Below, piece by piece: positions 1 to 10,422 of a stretch of 64,000 nt of DNA. Origin of the DNA: Cognatundibacterium jejuense (lineage in GTDB: Bacteria > Pseudomonadota > Gammaproteobacteria > Burkholderiales > Burkholderiaceae_D); contig NZ_JACOFV010000005.1 of assembly GCF_014284255.1 (NCBI RefSeq), forward strand, positions 180,512 through 244,511. The letters are read 5' to 3'. The notes beneath the pieces are model-generated. The model saw only the letters and a list, made by a program, of their open reading frames with translations, searched no databases and was not told where the DNA came from. Made by a program: the position numbers and the translations under genes. Each line of letters opens with the position of its first letter. Within the stretch, counting starts at the first letter, position 1.

Positions 1-252
1 GAGCCCGTGTGGGCCATTGGTACTGGAAAAACAGCAACGCCGCAAATGGCGCAAGATGTACACGCATTCTTGCGTTCTCAATTGGCTGTAAAGAATGCTG
101 AAGCCGCAAATGCAGTGCAGATTTTATATGGTGGAAGTATGAAGCCGGAAAATGCAAAAGAATTGTTGGCAATGGCTGATATTGACGGCGGCTTGATTGG
201 TGGAGCTGCCTTGAAGGCGATGGATTTTTTGGCGATCATTTCTGCTTGCTGA
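1..252 (+). CDS. tpiA: Triose-phosphate isomerase, C-terminal part (cut by window edge)
   Basis: The reading frame is open from base 1 to the TGA at 250-252 and encodes the last 83 residues of triose-phosphate isomerase, the glycolytic enzyme interconverting dihydroxyacetone phosphate and glyceraldehyde 3-phosphate in the cytoplasm. The first visible residues, [14 protein letters not shown], are the family signature, and the first codon is the catalytic glutamate. Further on the phosphate-binding loop [12 protein letters not shown] and the closing [10 protein letters not shown] are intact. The start lies outside the window. It sits 45 bases before secG in the same direction, the usual tpiA-secG order of Burkholderiales, so the two are probably co-transcribed. 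Confidence 0.97.
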   Translation, partial: EPVWAIGTGKTATPQMAQDVHAFLRSQLAVKNAEAANAVQILYGGSMKPENAKELLAMADIDGGLIGGAALKAMDFLAIISAC

Positions 253-297
253 TAAATTAATGTAGTGATGTGGATTAATCTTTTTTAGGTGTTTTGA

Positions 298-654
298 ATG
301 CAAACTTTTTTTACTTTGGTAGTTGTGGTTCAGGTGTTGTCCGCATTGGCGATTATTGGTCTGGTGCTGTTGCAGCACGGTAAAGGTGCTGACATGGGGG
401 CCTCTTTTGGTTCTGGTGCTTCGGGTAGTTTGTTTGGTGCAACGGGCTCATCGAATTTCTTGTCTCGCTCGACTGGTGTGGCTGCGGCCTTATTTTTTAT
501 TGCAACATTATCGTTGGGCGTGATTGCTGGTAATCGTAAGGCGTCGACTGGTGTAATGGATAATGTATCTGTGATGAAAACTGTGTCATCTGCAAGTGCT
601 TCCGCGCCAGCAGTTTCTGCTTCTGCGGCTCAAGTAAATCAGATTCCAAAATAA
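298..654 (+). CDS. secG: Protein-export membrane protein SecG
   Basis: A 118-residue membrane protein matching SecG, the small accessory subunit of the SecYEG translocon of the inner membrane, which helps SecA-driven preprotein export. Visible are a first membrane helix (about residues 2-22), the conserved cytoplasmic loop LLQHGKGADMGASFGSGASGSLFG with GSSNFLSR, a second helix (about 60-78) and a low-complexity Ser/Ala/Val-rich tail typical of betaproteobacterial SecG. The ATG at 298 is preceded by an AGGTG-like ribosome site. It lies between tpiA and tRNA-Leu; no terminator is obvious after it. Confidence 0.95.
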   Translation: MQTFFTLVVVVQVLSALAIIGLVLLQHGKGADMGASFGSGASGSLFGATGSSNFLSRSTGVAAALFFIATLSLGVIAGNRKASTGVMDNVSVMKTVSSASASAPAVSASAAQVNQIPK

Positions 655-700
655 TTTCCGAAAAACCCAGCAAAAAAACTTGAATTTCCGCAATTGTGCG

Positions 701-729
701 TTGAACAATGAGGTCAATCATAGTAGAAT
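701..729 (+). promoter_or_regulatory. Promoter of tRNA-Leu (sigma-70 type)
   Basis: TTGAAC at 701-706 and TAGAAT at 724-729 are separated by exactly 17 bases, a near-consensus -35/-10 pair, and the expected start point (about 736) is a few bases before the tRNA 5' end at 741. This suggests the tRNA, and possibly the nuo operon behind it, is transcribed independently of tpiA-secG. Confidence 0.7.
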
Positions 730-740
730 GCTGGGCTTAG

Positions 741-825
741 GCCGACGTGGTGAAATTGGTAGACACGCTATCTTGAGGGGGTAGTGGCGAAAGCTGTACG
801 AGTTCGAGTCTCGTCGTCGGCACCA
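741..825 (+). tRNA. tRNA-Leu (anticodon GAG)
   Basis: An 85-base class II tRNA with encoded CCA end. The acceptor arms GCCGACG (741-747) and CGTCGGC (815-821) pair fully; the anticodon stem CTATC/GGTAG encloses the loop TTGAGGG with anticodon GAG at 775-777; a long variable arm and the T-arm GTTCGAGTC are present. It reads CUC/CUU leucine codons. Its position between secG and nuoA is typical of Burkholderiales. Confidence 0.97.
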
Positions 826-938
826 AAGCAATAGGTCAGATTTTCTTTTCTGATTTTGTCGAGGAAGTGGTCATTTTTTTGAATTTGTGTCAAACAGTGA
901 TTTGCTTCAATGTGGCGTTCAATTACAGGTAGCCTAAC

Positions 939-1298
939 GTGAACCTCGAAAATTATTTCCCAGTTCTTCTCTTTATTCTGGTTGGCATTGGTGTTGGTGT
1001 GGTGCCTCAAGTTTTAGGGCGTGTTCTTGCTCCCTATAAGCCAGACTCTCAAAAAACATCTGCGTATGAGTGCGGTTTTGAAGCATTTGAAGATGCTCGC
1101 ATGAAATTTGATGTGCGCTATTATCTGATCGCAATTCTGTTTATTCTCTTTGATCTTGAAACGGCATTTTTCTTTCCGTGGGCTGTTGCTTCGCACGACC
1201 TGGGTTGGACTGGCTTTTTGATCATGTTGGGTTTCGTGTTGGAATTTGGCGTAGGTTTTTGGTACATCTGGAAAAAAGGCGCTCTGGATTGGGAGTGA
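939..1298 (+). CDS. nuoA: NADH-quinone oxidoreductase subunit A
   Basis: A 119-residue membrane subunit of respiratory complex I, the proton-pumping NADH:quinone oxidoreductase. Three hydrophobic helices are visible, together with the family signature [12 protein letters not shown] followed by [18 protein letters not shown], which carries the conserved acidic residues at the quinone chamber. The GTG at 939 is the start, giving [12 protein letters not shown]; a short AGGT lies ahead of it. First gene of the fourteen-gene nuo operon; nuoB starts seven bases after its stop. Confidence 0.97.
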   Translation: MNLENYFPVLLFILVGIGVGVVPQVLGRVLAPYKPDSQKTSAYECGFEAFEDARMKFDVRYYLIAILFILFDLETAFFFPWAVASHDLGWTGFLIMLGFVLEFGVGFWYIWKKGALDWE

Positions 1299-1304
1299 TG
1301 GATT

Positions 1305-1781
1305 ATGGCTATTGAAGGTGTATTAAACGAAGGCTTTGTTACGACAACAGCCGATAAGTTGATCAACTGGACACGCACGGGTTCGATGTGGCCGATGACG
1401 TTTGGTTTGGCTTGCTGTGCAGTTGAGATGATGCATGCGGGCGCGTCACGCTACGATCTGGATCGTTTTGGTGTAGTATTCCGTCCGTCTCCGCGTCAGT
1501 CTGATGTGATGATTGTTGCGGGTACGCTGTGCAACAAGATGGCACCCGCTTTGCGTAAAGTTTATGATCAGATGGCTGAGCCACGCTGGGTCATTTCAAT
1601 GGGCTCATGCGCAAACGGTGGTGGTTATTACCATTATTCGTATTCTGTAGTTCGTGGTTGTGATCGTATTGTTCCTGTGGATATTTATGTGCCAGGATGT
1701 CCTCCGACAGCTGAGGCGCTGATTTATGGTGTGATTCAGTTGCAGAACAAGATTAAACGTACTAATACTATCGCTCGCTAA
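1305..1781 (+). CDS. nuoB: NADH-quinone oxidoreductase subunit B
   Basis: A 158-residue peripheral-arm subunit of complex I that carries the terminal iron-sulfur cluster N2, from which electrons pass to quinone. The cluster ligands are visible: the tandem cysteines in [11 protein letters not shown], the cysteine in [12 protein letters not shown], and the cysteine in [15 protein letters not shown]. Length and start (ATG 1305) fit the family. It follows nuoA by six bases and precedes nuoC. Confidence 0.98.
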   Translation: MAIEGVLNEGFVTTTADKLINWTRTGSMWPMTFGLACCAVEMMHAGASRYDLDRFGVVFRPSPRQSDVMIVAGTLCNKMAPALRKVYDQMAEPRWVISMGSCANGGGYYHYSYSVVRGCDRIVPVDIYVPGCPPTAEALIYGVIQLQNKIKRTNTIAR

Positions 1782-1810
1782 TCGCGTGAATGCTAAGGCA
1801 GCCGTTAAAT

Positions 1811-2407
1811 ATGACAACTAAATTAGAAAAACTTGAGATTGCGGTCAAAGCCGTCTTAGGTGATCGTATTATCGAGTTAAAAAATGCTTTGGGCGAATTG
1901 ACTGTGGTCGTTTCGCCATTAGAGTATTTGCAGGTGATGCGTGATTTGCGCGATCATCCTGATACCCATTTTGAAGAACTAATCGATCTTTGCGGTGTGG
2001 ATTATTCTGCTTACGGTGACGGTGCTTGGGAAGGTGCGCGTTTTGCGGCCGTTTCTCATTTGCTGTCTGTGAAGAATAATTGCCGTTTGCGCGTACGTGT
2101 GTTTGCTGCAGATGATGAAATGCCAGTGATTCCTTCTCTGGTAAATATCTGGAATGCTGCCAACTGGTACGAGCGCGAAGCTTTTGATTTGTTTGGTATT
2201 TTGTTTGACGGACACAATGATTTGCGTCGAATTCTGACTGATTATGGTTTTATTGGTCACCCGTTCCGTAAAGATTTTCCAGTGTCTGGCTACGTTGAAA
2301 TGCGCTACGACGCGGAGCAAAAGCGTGTTGTGTATCAGCCTGTGACGATAGAACCGCGTGAAAATACGCCGCGTATCATTCGTGAAGAAAATTACGGGAT
2401 CAAATAA
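1811..2407 (+). CDS. nuoC: NADH-quinone oxidoreductase subunit C
   Basis: A 198-residue peripheral subunit of complex I (30 kDa subunit family) that with NuoD forms the connecting module near the quinone site. The family signature [29 protein letters not shown] is present, followed by HPFRKDFP. I chose ATG 1811 (MTTKLEKLE), which aligns with family N-termini and has AAGG upstream; an in-frame ATG at 1790 would add seven residues and has no ribosome site. Unlike in enterobacteria, nuoC and nuoD are separate genes; the stop codon overlaps the nuoD start by one base. Confidence 0.96.
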   Translation: MTTKLEKLEIAVKAVLGDRIIELKNALGELTVVVSPLEYLQVMRDLRDHPDTHFEELIDLCGVDYSAYGDGAWEGARFAAVSHLLSVKNNCRLRVRVFAADDEMPVIPSLVNIWNAANWYEREAFDLFGILFDGHNDLRRILTDYGFIGHPFRKDFPVSGYVEMRYDAEQKRVVYQPVTIEPRENTPRIIREENYGIK

Positions 2408-3660
2408 TGGCCGAAATTAAGAACTATACCCTCAACTTTGGTCCTCAACATCCGGCCGCGCATGGGGTTTTGCGTTTGGTGTTGGAGTTGGATGGCGAAG
2501 TGATTCAGCGTGCGGATCCGCATATTGGGTTGTTGCATCGTGCAACTGAAAAGCTGGCTGAACAAAAAACTTTTCTGCAATCCGTTCCTTACATGGATAG
2601 GCTCGACTACGTGTCGATGATGTCCAATGAGCACGCCTACGTGATGGCGATTGAGAAAATGCTAGGGCTTGAAGTTCCTATGCGTGCTCAATACATTCGC
2701 GTCATGTTTGATGAAATTACACGTGTTCTGAATCACTTGATGTGGATCGGCGCCCATGCTCTCGACGTTGGTGCGATGGCGGTGTTTTTGTATGCATTCC
2801 GCGAACGTGAAGATTTGATGGATTGCTATGAAGCGGTCTCAGGCGCACGTTTGCATGCGGCTTACTATCGTCCAGGTGGTGTGTACCGTGATCTGCCGGA
2901 AAAAATGCCGCAGTTCACAACTTCGGCGTTAAAAAATGCCAAAGTGATGCGTGAAATGAATGAAAATCGCCATGGTTCCCTGCTCGATTTTATTGAGGAT
3001 TTCACAAACCGCTTCCCAGGCTATGTTGATGAATACGAAACCCTGCTGACTGATAACCGTATCTGGAAACAGCGTTTGGTTGGTATTGGTGTGGTCAGTC
3101 CTGAACGTGCTTTGGCAAAAGGCTTTACTGGGCCAATGTTGCGTGGTTCAGGCATTGAATGGGATTTGCGTAAAAAGCAGCCTTACGAAATTTACGATTT
3201 GCTTGATTTTGATATTCCGGTTGGCGTGAATGGTGATTGCTATGATCGTTATTTGGTGCGTGTTGAAGAAATGCGCCAATCAAATCGTATCATCAAGCAA
3301 TGCGTAGAGTGGCTGAGAAACAATCCGGGTCCTGTGATTTCTGAAAATCACAAAGTGACGCCACCACATCGCGTGGATATGAAGTCGAATATGGAAGCAT
3401 TAATCCATCACTTCAAATTGTTCACTGAAGGTTTTCATGTTCCTGCTGGCGAAGCCTATGCAGCGGTTGAACATCCGAAAGGTGAATTTGGTATTTATTT
3501 GATGTCCGATGGCGCGAATAAACCATATCGTCTGAAGATCCGTGCGCCAGGTTATGCGCATTTGCAGGGTCTGGACGAGATGGCAAAGGGTCACATGATT
3601 GCTGATGCTGTAACTATCATCGGTACTCAGGATATTGTGTTTGGTGAGATTGATAGATAA
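2407..3660 (+). CDS. nuoD: NADH-quinone oxidoreductase subunit D
   Basis: A 417-residue 49 kDa-type subunit of complex I, lining the quinone-binding cavity together with NuoB. The N-terminus [15 protein letters not shown] is the family signature with the loop histidines, then [15 protein letters not shown] and the ending DIVFGEIDR, both diagnostic. The ATG overlaps the nuoC TAA by one base, pointing to translational coupling. Length is normal for the family and no residue of the signatures is altered. Confidence 0.98.
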   Translation: MAEIKNYTLNFGPQHPAAHGVLRLVLELDGEVIQRADPHIGLLHRATEKLAEQKTFLQSVPYMDRLDYVSMMSNEHAYVMAIEKMLGLEVPMRAQYIRVMFDEITRVLNHLMWIGAHALDVGAMAVFLYAFREREDLMDCYEAVSGARLHAAYYRPGGVYRDLPEKMPQFTTSALKNAKVMREMNENRHGSLLDFIEDFTNRFPGYVDEYETLLTDNRIWKQRLVGIGVVSPERALAKGFTGPMLRGSGIEWDLRKKQPYEIYDLLDFDIPVGVNGDCYDRYLVRVEEMRQSNRIIKQCVEWLRNNPGPVISENHKVTPPHRVDMKSNMEALIHHFKLFTEGFHVPAGEAYAAVEHPKGEFGIYLMSDGANKPYRLKIRAPGYAHLQGLDEMAKGHMIADAVTIIGTQDIVFGEIDR

Positions 3661-3695
3661 AAGACGCTGACTGGCGTTGATTCGAGGCATTGGCT

Positions 3696-4184
3696 ATGGT
3701 GTTATCAGAGCAGGCATTTAAAAAAATTGATCGCGAACTTGCAAAGTTCCCGACTGACCAACGGCAATCTGCCGTCATGGCGGCGTTGGCTATTGCTCAG
3801 GACGAAACCGGTTGGGTATCTCCAGAGGTCATGCAGACTTTGGCAGATTACATCGGTATGCCTGCGGTCGCGGTTCAAGAGGTGGCAACCTTCTATAATA
3901 TGTACAACACGAAACCTGTGGGCAAGTTCAAGATTTCCGTATGTACTAATCTGCCATGTGCTTTGTCTGGCGGTGAGCGCGCTGCGCTGCACTTAAAGCA
4001 AAAACTGGGTATCGATTACAAAGAAACGACAGCGGACGGCCAATTTACTTTGGTTGAGGGCGAATGTATGGGCGCGTGTGGTGATGCGCCGGTCATGCTG
4101 GTCAATAACAAGCGTATGTGCAGCCTGATGTCGAACGATAAGATTGATGGTCTGGTAAGCGAACTGAAAGAGGCGGGTAAATAA
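3696..4184 (+). CDS. nuoE: NADH-quinone oxidoreductase subunit E
   Basis: A 162-residue thioredoxin-like [2Fe-2S] subunit (24 kDa family) of the NADH-dehydrogenase module. Cluster N1a ligands are seen in [13 protein letters not shown] and [14 protein letters not shown] place the start at ATG 3696 because GAGG at 3684-3687 then has normal spacing; an in-frame TTG at 3690 sits too close to it. The stop overlaps the nuoF ATG by one base. NuoE and NuoF together form the electron input end. Confidence 0.96.
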   Translation: MVLSEQAFKKIDRELAKFPTDQRQSAVMAALAIAQDETGWVSPEVMQTLADYIGMPAVAVQEVATFYNMYNTKPVGKFKISVCTNLPCALSGGERAALHLKQKLGIDYKETTADGQFTLVEGECMGACGDAPVMLVNNKRMCSLMSNDKIDGLVSELKEAGK

Positions 4185-5479
4185 TGACGAGTCTGCATAA
4201 TCGCCATATTAAGCCTTTGATTCTGGCTGGTCTGGATGGCAAAAACTGGCATCTGCAAGATTACGTAGCCCGTGGTGGTTACGAATCTCTGAAACGTATT
4301 TTGTCGGAAAAAATTCCGCCAGAGCAGGTAATAGCTGAGTTGAAAGCATCTTCACTGCGTGGTCGCGGTGGAGCTGGCTTCCCGACTGGCTTGAAGTGGA
4401 GCTTCATGCCACGTCAGTTTCCAGGTCAAAAATATCTGGTATGTAATACCGACGAAGGCGAACCAGGTACATTTAAAGATCGCGACATCATTCGCTATAA
4501 CCCGCATGCTTTGATCGAAGGTATGGCCATTGGTGCGTACGCGATGGGCATCACAGTTGGCTATAACTACATTCACGGCGAAATTTTTGCTGACTATGAT
4601 CGCTTTGAAGAAGCGATTGAAGAGGCGCGCGCTGCTGGTATGTTAGGTGACAAGATTGCAGGCTCTGATTTTTCTTTCCAATTGCATGCATTCCATGGTT
4701 ATGGTGCGTATATATGTGGTGAAGAAACAGCCTTGCTCGAATCACTCGAAGGAAAAAAAGGTCAGCCACGCTTCAAGCCACCTTTCCCGGCAAGTTTTGG
4801 TCTGTACGGTAAGCCGACAACCATCAATAACACAGAGACTTTTGCTGCTGTTCCGTTTGTATTGGCAATGGGTGGCGAGAAATACGCTGCCTTGGGTAAG
4901 CCAAACAATGGCGGTACTAAAATTTTTTCTATGTCCGGTGACGTTGCTAAACCAGGTAACTACGAAGTTCCAATGGGAACACCGTTTGCTACACTGCTCG
5001 AATTAGCTGGCGGCATGCGCGATGGTAAGAAAATTAAAGCGGTTATTCCAGGTGGTTCTTCAATGCCAGTATTGACTGGTGACGTGATGATGGCCACCGA
5101 TATGGATTACGATTCCATCGCCAAAGCCGGTTCTATGCTGGGTTCAGGTGCTGTGATCGTGATGGATGAAACACGTTGCATGGTCAAATCATTGTTGCGC
5201 TTGTCTTACTTCTATTTTGAAGAGTCTTGTGGTCAATGTACGCCTTGCCGTGAAGGTACTGGCTGGTTGTATCGTATGGTTCATCGTATTGAGCACGGTC
5301 AGGGGCGTCCTGAAGATCTGGATATGTTGAACTCTATTGCTGACAACATTCAAGGCAAAACGATTTGCGCTTTGGGTGATGCCGCTGCAATGCCAGTTCG
5401 TGCATTTATCAAGAATTTCCGCGAAGAATTTGAATATCACATCGAGCATAAGCATTGCTTGGTTCCCACTTACCTGTAA
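4184..5479 (+). CDS. nuoF: NADH-quinone oxidoreductase subunit F
   Basis: A 431-residue subunit (51 kDa family) that binds NADH, FMN and the [4Fe-4S] cluster N3. Visible are the NADH-binding glycine loop [15 protein letters not shown], the FMN region [19 protein letters not shown], and the cluster cysteines in [12 protein letters not shown] plus the distal cysteine in [11 protein letters not shown]. Length is standard. Translationally coupled to nuoE (one-base overlap). Confidence 0.98.
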   Translation: MTSLHNRHIKPLILAGLDGKNWHLQDYVARGGYESLKRILSEKIPPEQVIAELKASSLRGRGGAGFPTGLKWSFMPRQFPGQKYLVCNTDEGEPGTFKDRDIIRYNPHALIEGMAIGAYAMGITVGYNYIHGEIFADYDRFEEAIEEARAAGMLGDKIAGSDFSFQLHAFHGYGAYICGEETALLESLEGKKGQPRFKPPFPASFGLYGKPTTINNTETFAAVPFVLAMGGEKYAALGKPNNGGTKIFSMSGDVAKPGNYEVPMGTPFATLLELAGGMRDGKKIKAVIPGGSSMPVLTGDVMMATDMDYDSIAKAGSMLGSGAVIVMDETRCMVKSLLRLSYFYFEESCGQCTPCREGTGWLYRMVHRIEHGQGRPEDLDMLNSIADNIQGKTICALGDAAAMPVRAFIKNFREEFEYHIEHKHCLVPTYL

Positions 5480-5511
5480 GCCAGATTCGGTTAGCACACT
5501 TAGAGTAGACC

Positions 5512-7815
5512 ATGGTTGAAATCGAAATAGACGGCAAAAAAGTCGAAGTCCTAGAGGGTAGTATGGTGATGGATGCGGCCAATAAACTTGGCACATACAT
5601 CCCTCATTTTTGCTATCACAAAAAATTATCTATTGCGGCGAACTGCCGCATGTGTCTGGTTGAGGTTGAAAAAGCACCTAAGCCATTGCCAGCTTGCGCG
5701 ACACCAGTAACGCCTGGGATGATCGTACGTTCATCCAGCGATAAAGCGGTGAAAGCACAAAAAGCGGTAATGGAATTCTTGCTGATTAATCACCCACTGG
5801 ATTGCCCGATTTGCGATCAAGGTGGTGAGTGCCAATTGCAAGATCTGGCTGTCGGCTACGGTGCTACAGCTTCACGCTACGAAGAAGAAAAACGCGTGGT
5901 GTTCCACAAAGATGTGGGGCCGCTGGTTTCAATGGAAGAAATGAGTCGTTGCATTCATTGCACACGTTGCGTACGTTTCGGTCAGGAAATCGCTGGGGTG
6001 ATGGAGCTCGGCATGCTTAATCGTGGCGAACACTCTGAAATCACATCGTTTGTCGGTCAGACAGTTGATTCCGAATTGTCTGGCAATATGATCGATCTGT
6101 GCCCAGTAGGCGCATTGACGTCTAAGCCATTCCGTTACTCAGCCCGCACATGGGAATTGTCTCGTCGTAAATCCGTTAGTGCACATGATGCCCTTGGTTC
6201 TAACCTGATCGTTCAGGTCAAGAACGGCAAGGTCATGCGCGTTGTGCCGATGGAAAACGAAGATGTGAATGAATGCTGGATTTCTGATAAGGATCGTTTC
6301 TCTTACGAAGCCTTGAATAGTTCTGAGCGTTTGACTAAGCCCATGATCAAACAAGGCGGTCAATGGCAAGAAACTGATTGGCAAACTGCACTCGAATACG
6401 TCGCTCACGGTCTGCGCAATGTAAAACATGAGCACGGTGCTGAGGCCATCGCAGCGGTTGCGGCGCCACATTCCACGCTTGAAGAATTATCTTTGCTGCA
6501 ACGCGTCGTGCGCGGTCTGGGCTCTGATAATGTTGATTTCCGTCTGCGCGAATCTGACTTCAGTTTGAATGGTCAGATCAAGCCTTGGTTGGGTACATCG
6601 ATCAGCCAGTTTGGAAAATTAAAAAACGTCTTTATCGTCGGTTCTTTCTTGCGTAAAGATCACCCAGTTCTGGCTGCACGTTTGCGTCAATCCGTAAAAT
6701 TGGGCACCAAATTAAGCGTCTTGAATTCCAGTGACGATGATCAGTTGATGAAGCTGACTAACAAAGCAATTCTGGCACCATCCGCATGGGTTTCTTTCCT
6801 CGCTGAAGTAGCGGTTGCAGTTGCCGCTAAAAAGGAAGTGGCGGCTCCTGCTGGTTTTGAAGGTGTTAATGCAACTGAAGTTGCATCAAAAATCGCTGAT
6901 AGCCTGATCGCAGGGGATGCAGGTGTGTTTTTGGGTAACACCGCGTCCTACCATCCAGAAGCAGCGAAATTGCACGCGCTGGTGCAGTGGATTGCCAAAA
7001 ATGCAGACGCAACTTTCGGATATTTGACCGAAGCAGCGAACACTGTAGGTGGCTACCTCGCGAATGCGATTCCGGCTACCTCTGCAAAGCCAGTTTTCGC
7101 TGAAGCTAAAAAAGCTTACATCGTATTGCACGCTGAACCAATGTTGGATTCTGCGCATCCGGTACAAGCAAAAGCCGCCTTGGCGCAAGCTGATATGGTG
7201 GTTGTCATGTCACCGTTCAAACACGGCGCAGAATACGCTGACGTACTGTTGCCTGTATCACCTTTCACAGAAACGTCTGGTACGTTTGTGAACTGCGAAG
7301 GTCGTCCGCAAAGTTTCCACGGTGTGGTAAAACCTTTAGGTGATACTCGTCCGGCGTGGAAAGTCTTGCGCGTCTTAGGCAATTTGTTGGGGCTGGGAAA
7401 ATTCGACTACGAAACTGCTGAAAGTATTCGTGATGAGGTATTAGGTCAAGCGGATATCGTTTCACGTTTGAACAATCTGACATCCGCTGCACCAACGCTC
7501 AGCACTGCTGGAACTGGTCTGGAACGTTTGACAGACGTGTCGATTTACAGCACTGATGGCATTGTTCGTCGCGCAGAATCACTGCAAAAAACGGCAGATG
7601 CTCAAGCAACGCTGGCATGGATTAGTGCTGGCTTGGCGCAAAAATTGGGTGTCAGCAACGGCGATATGGTCAAGTTCACGAAAGGTGGTTCAATCTTGTT
7701 GAATGTTGGTGTTGATCAATCTCTTCCTGAAAATGTAGTCCGGGTAGCGGCAGGTCATGAAACGACCAGCAATCTTGACGGCATGTTTGGTGCAATTACT
7801 GTGGAGCGTGCGTAA
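5512..7815 (+). CDS. nuoG: NADH-quinone oxidoreductase subunit G
   Basis: A 767-residue subunit (75 kDa family) carrying several iron-sulfur clusters of the peripheral arm. The N-terminal ferredoxin fold shows cysteines in [17 protein letters not shown] and PACATPV (2Fe-2S), then [18 protein letters not shown] with its histidine ligand, then [13 protein letters not shown] and [14 protein letters not shown] (4Fe-4S). From about residue 220 onward it is a molybdopterin-oxidoreductase-like domain, catalytically silent in this family. The ATG at 5512 follows a GAGTAG stretch. Its stop overlaps the nuoH start. Confidence 0.97.
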   Translation: MVEIEIDGKKVEVLEGSMVMDAANKLGTYIPHFCYHKKLSIAANCRMCLVEVEKAPKPLPACATPVTPGMIVRSSSDKAVKAQKAVMEFLLINHPLDCPICDQGGECQLQDLAVGYGATASRYEEEKRVVFHKDVGPLVSMEEMSRCIHCTRCVRFGQEIAGVMELGMLNRGEHSEITSFVGQTVDSELSGNMIDLCPVGALTSKPFRYSARTWELSRRKSVSAHDALGSNLIVQVKNGKVMRVVPMENEDVNECWISDKDRFSYEALNSSERLTKPMIKQGGQWQETDWQTALEYVAHGLRNVKHEHGAEAIAAVAAPHSTLEELSLLQRVVRGLGSDNVDFRLRESDFSLNGQIKPWLGTSISQFGKLKNVFIVGSFLRKDHPVLAARLRQSVKLGTKLSVLNSSDDDQLMKLTNKAILAPSAWVSFLAEVAVAVAAKKEVAAPAGFEGVNATEVASKIADSLIAGDAGVFLGNTASYHPEAAKLHALVQWIAKNADATFGYLTEAANTVGGYLANAIPATSAKPVFAEAKKAYIVLHAEPMLDSAHPVQAKAALAQADMVVVMSPFKHGAEYADVLLPVSPFTETSGTFVNCEGRPQSFHGVVKPLGDTRPAWKVLRVLGNLLGLGKFDYETAESIRDEVLGQADIVSRLNNLTSAAPTLSTAGTGLERLTDVSIYSTDGIVRRAESLQKTADAQATLAWISAGLAQKLGVSNGDMVKFTKGGSILLNVGVDQSLPENVVRVAAGHETTSNLDGMFGAITVERA

Positions 7816-8879
7816 TGAGTTTGCTGCTCACTATTGAAAGCGTGGGGCAGGGTACGTTTGGCTATTTATGGCCTTTAATCTGGACCCTGATTAAAATCGT
7901 TGCTATTACCCTGCCAGTGATGGGCTGTGTTGCTTACCTCACGCTGTGGGAACGTAAAATGATTGGCTGGATGCATATCCGTCTTGGCCCTAATCGCGTT
8001 GGTCCCGCTGGCTTGCTGCAACCGATCGCCGATGCGGTGAAACTGCTGTTAAAAGAAATTATCGTTCCGGCAAAAGCTAACAAAGTGTTGTTTATCTTGG
8101 CGCCAATCATGACGATTATGCCGGCTTTAGCTGCCTGGTCTGTGATTCCTTTCGGACCAGAAACAGTATTGGCAAACGTTAATGCTGGTTTGCTGTTGGT
8201 AATGGCAATTACTTCGATGGAAGTCTACGGTATTATCATCGCGGGTTGGGCTTCTAACTCTAAGTATGCATTCCTAGGTGCAATGCGCGCTTCCGCACAG
8301 ATGGTTTCCTATGAAATTGCCATGGGCTTTGCTCTGGTCATCGTATTGATGGTGTCCGGTAGTTTGAATCTTACTGATATCGTTAATGGCCAGTCTAAAG
8401 GCTACTTCGCGCACATGGGTCTGAATTTCTTGTCTTGGAACTGGTTGCCGTTGTTGCCGATTTTTGTTGTGTATGTCATTTCTGGTATCGCTGAAACGAA
8501 TCGTCACCCATTCGACGTGGTAGAAGGTGAATCTGAGATCGTTGCAGGTCACATGGTTGAGTACTCTGGTATGTCGTTTGCCATGTTCTTCCTGGCTGAA
8601 TACGCGAACATGATTTTGATTTCTGCGATGGCATCGTTGATGTTCCTTGGCGGCTGGTCGTCACCATTTAGTTTCCTGGACTTTATCCCGGGTTGGATCT
8701 GGCTCGGTATCAAGACTTTTGTTGTGGTTTCCATGTTCATCTGGGCACGTGCATCTTTCCCACGCTATCGCTATGACCAGATCATGCGTTTGGGCTGGAA
8801 AGTATTTATCCCCCTGACTTTAGTGTATTTGGTGTTTGTCGCAGCGTGGATGCAAACGCCGTGGAATATTTGGAAGTAA
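7815..8879 (+). CDS. nuoH: NADH-quinone oxidoreductase subunit H
   Basis: A 354-residue multi-spanning membrane subunit (ND1 family) that joins the peripheral and membrane arms and forms part of the quinone tunnel. Signatures [20 protein letters not shown] and [20 protein letters not shown], with the conserved acidic loop, are intact, as is [17 protein letters not shown] near the C-terminus. About eight membrane helices are expected. ATG overlaps the nuoG TAA by one base. Confidence 0.98.
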   Translation: MSLLLTIESVGQGTFGYLWPLIWTLIKIVAITLPVMGCVAYLTLWERKMIGWMHIRLGPNRVGPAGLLQPIADAVKLLLKEIIVPAKANKVLFILAPIMTIMPALAAWSVIPFGPETVLANVNAGLLLVMAITSMEVYGIIIAGWASNSKYAFLGAMRASAQMVSYEIAMGFALVIVLMVSGSLNLTDIVNGQSKGYFAHMGLNFLSWNWLPLLPIFVVYVISGIAETNRHPFDVVEGESEIVAGHMVEYSGMSFAMFFLAEYANMILISAMASLMFLGGWSSPFSFLDFIPGWIWLGIKTFVVVSMFIWARASFPRYRYDQIMRLGWKVFIPLTLVYLVFVAAWMQTPWNIWK

Positions 8880-8892
8880 GAGGCTGAAGAAA

Positions 8893-9381
8893 ATGGAAGC
8901 AATTAAAGATTTTTTTGGCAGCCTGATGCTGCGCGAATTGATTAAGGGATTGGCATTGACCGGTCGCTATATGTTCGCTCGCAAAATTACTGTCCAATTT
9001 CCGGAAGAAAAAACACCGCAATCCCCACGGTTTCGTGGATTGCATGCTTTACGGCGCTACCCGAATGGTGAAGAGCGTTGTATTGCATGTAAATTGTGTG
9101 AGGCGGTTTGTCCTGCGATGGCAATCACGATTGAATCCGATCAACGTGCTGACGGTTCCCGCCGTACTACTCGCTACGATATTGACTTAACTAAATGTAT
9201 TTTCTGCGGTTTCTGCGAAGAATCATGCCCGGTTGACTCTATCGTTGAGACACATGTTCTGGAATACCACGGCGAGAAACGCGGCGATCTGTATTTTACA
9301 AAAGAGATGTTGTTAGCCGTAGGCGATCGCTACGAAACACAAATTGCGGCAGCTCGTGAAGCTGACGCAGCTTACCGATAA
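8893..9381 (+). CDS. nuoI: NADH-quinone oxidoreductase subunit I
   Basis: A 162-residue ferredoxin-like subunit (TYKY family) carrying two [4Fe-4S] clusters (N6a, N6b) that relay electrons toward N2. Two CxxCxxCxxxCP motifs are plain: [12 protein letters not shown] and [13 protein letters not shown] chose ATG 8893 ([13 protein letters not shown]), preceded by AAGAGG, rather than an earlier in-frame codon at 8836 lying inside nuoH. It ends 16 bases before nuoJ. Confidence 0.98.
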   Translation: MEAIKDFFGSLMLRELIKGLALTGRYMFARKITVQFPEEKTPQSPRFRGLHALRRYPNGEERCIACKLCEAVCPAMAITIESDQRADGSRRTTRYDIDLTKCIFCGFCEESCPVDSIVETHVLEYHGEKRGDLYFTKEMLLAVGDRYETQIAAAREADAAYR

Positions 9382-9397
9382 TTGGAACGGTTTCGAT

Positions 9398-10030
9398 ATG
9401 GAATTTACAACCGCATTATTTTATGTATTTGCAGCGATTTTGATTCTCGCTGCGACGCAGGTGATTACAGCGCGTAATCCTGTGCATTCGGCACTGTTTC
9501 TGGTGCTCGCATTTTTTACCGCATCCGGTATCTGGATGTTGCTCAAAGCAGAGTTTCTGGCCATCGTTCTGGTGTTGGTTTATGTTGGCGCCGTCATGGT
9601 CTTGTTCTTGTTCGTAGTGATGATGCTTGATATCGATCTCGACAAGTTGCGTGCGGGATTCTGGAGTCACTTTCCATTGGCGTTGACAGTTGGTGTGGTG
9701 GTGGTGTTGGAAATGTCGGCGGTGTTGTGGCGCGGTTTCCTGACTGTCGGCAGACAGATTCACGGTGACTCCGGCAATATTGGTGATACTAAAAATCTGG
9801 GTCTGGTTATTTTTACACATTACCAATTAGCGTTTGAAGTTGCAGCGGCAATTTTGTTACTGGCGATTGTGGCAGCAGTGGCTTTGACTTTGCGTCGTCG
9901 TAAAGACAGTAAGTATGTTGATCCAGCACAAGCGGTCAAGGTACAAAGCAAAGATCGGGTACGTATTGTGAAGATGAAAGCAGAGTCTGACCGTGTGACT
10001 CTTGCAGCAACAGAAAAGCAGGGGAACTAA
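9398..10030 (+). CDS. nuoJ: NADH-quinone oxidoreductase subunit J
   Basis: A 210-residue membrane subunit (ND6 family). Five hydrophobic helices are apparent; the conserved segment [23 protein letters not shown] followed by [18 protein letters not shown] includes the pi-bulge helix typical of ND6. The C-terminal 50 residues are a charged cytoplasmic tail rich in Lys/Arg. Start taken at ATG 9398; the earlier in-frame codon at 9344 lies in nuoI. Its stop precedes the nuoK ATG by one base. Confidence 0.96.
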   Translation: MEFTTALFYVFAAILILAATQVITARNPVHSALFLVLAFFTASGIWMLLKAEFLAIVLVLVYVGAVMVLFLFVVMMLDIDLDKLRAGFWSHFPLALTVGVVVVLEMSAVLWRGFLTVGRQIHGDSGNIGDTKNLGLVIFTHYQLAFEVAAAILLLAIVAAVALTLRRRKDSKYVDPAQAVKVQSKDRVRIVKMKAESDRVTLAATEKQGN

Positions 10031-10031
10031 T

Positions 10032-10340
10032 ATGGCTTTGACATTGACGCATTACCTGGTTCTGGGTGCCATTTTATTCGCGATATCAATTGTTGGTATT
10101 TTTTTGAATCGCAAAAATATTATTGTGCTGCTCATGGCAATCGAATTGATGTTGCTCGCAGTGAACATTAATTTCATCGCGTTTTCTCATTATTTAGGAG
10201 ACGCAGCGGGACAAATTTTCGTGTTCTTCATTCTGACGGTGGCGGCTGCTGAGTCCGCAATCGGTTTAGCGATTCTCGTAGTCATGTTCCGTAGCCTGGA
10301 TACGATTAACGTTGAAGATCTGGACGCACTCAAGGGATAA
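10032..10340 (+). CDS. nuoK: NADH-quinone oxidoreductase subunit K
   Basis: A 102-residue, three-helix membrane subunit (ND4L family) involved in proton translocation. The conserved helix [19 protein letters not shown] contains the essential membrane glutamate, and the second conserved glutamate lies in [14 protein letters not shown]. Start ATG 10032 is preceded by GGGGAACTAAT, a good ribosome site. An 82-base gap containing a hairpin separates it from nuoL. Confidence 0.98.
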   Translation: MALTLTHYLVLGAILFAISIVGIFLNRKNIIVLLMAIELMLLAVNINFIAFSHYLGDAAGQIFVFFILTVAAAESAIGLAILVVMFRSLDTINVEDLDALKG

Positions 10341-10347
10341 TGTGGAT

Positions 10348-10372
10348 GGGTTGTTGTGGTGAGCAACAACCC
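10348..10372 (+). other. Hairpin between nuoK and nuoL
   Basis: GGGTTGTTG (10348-10356) and CAACAACCC (10364-10372) form a perfect nine-pair stem with a seven-base loop. No T-run follows, so it is not a classical terminator. It lies in one of the few real gaps of the nuo operon and may act as an mRNA stability or processing element. Confidence 0.55.
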
Positions 10373-10422
10373 CTCATTCGCTGGCGATTTAAAAAAAGTA
10401 ACAAGCTAACAAAAGGGTCATC

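Noticed and set aside
837..857. Terminator between tRNA-Leu and nuoA
   Set aside because: Only a five-pair TCAGA/TCTGA stem followed by four T; too weak to claim.
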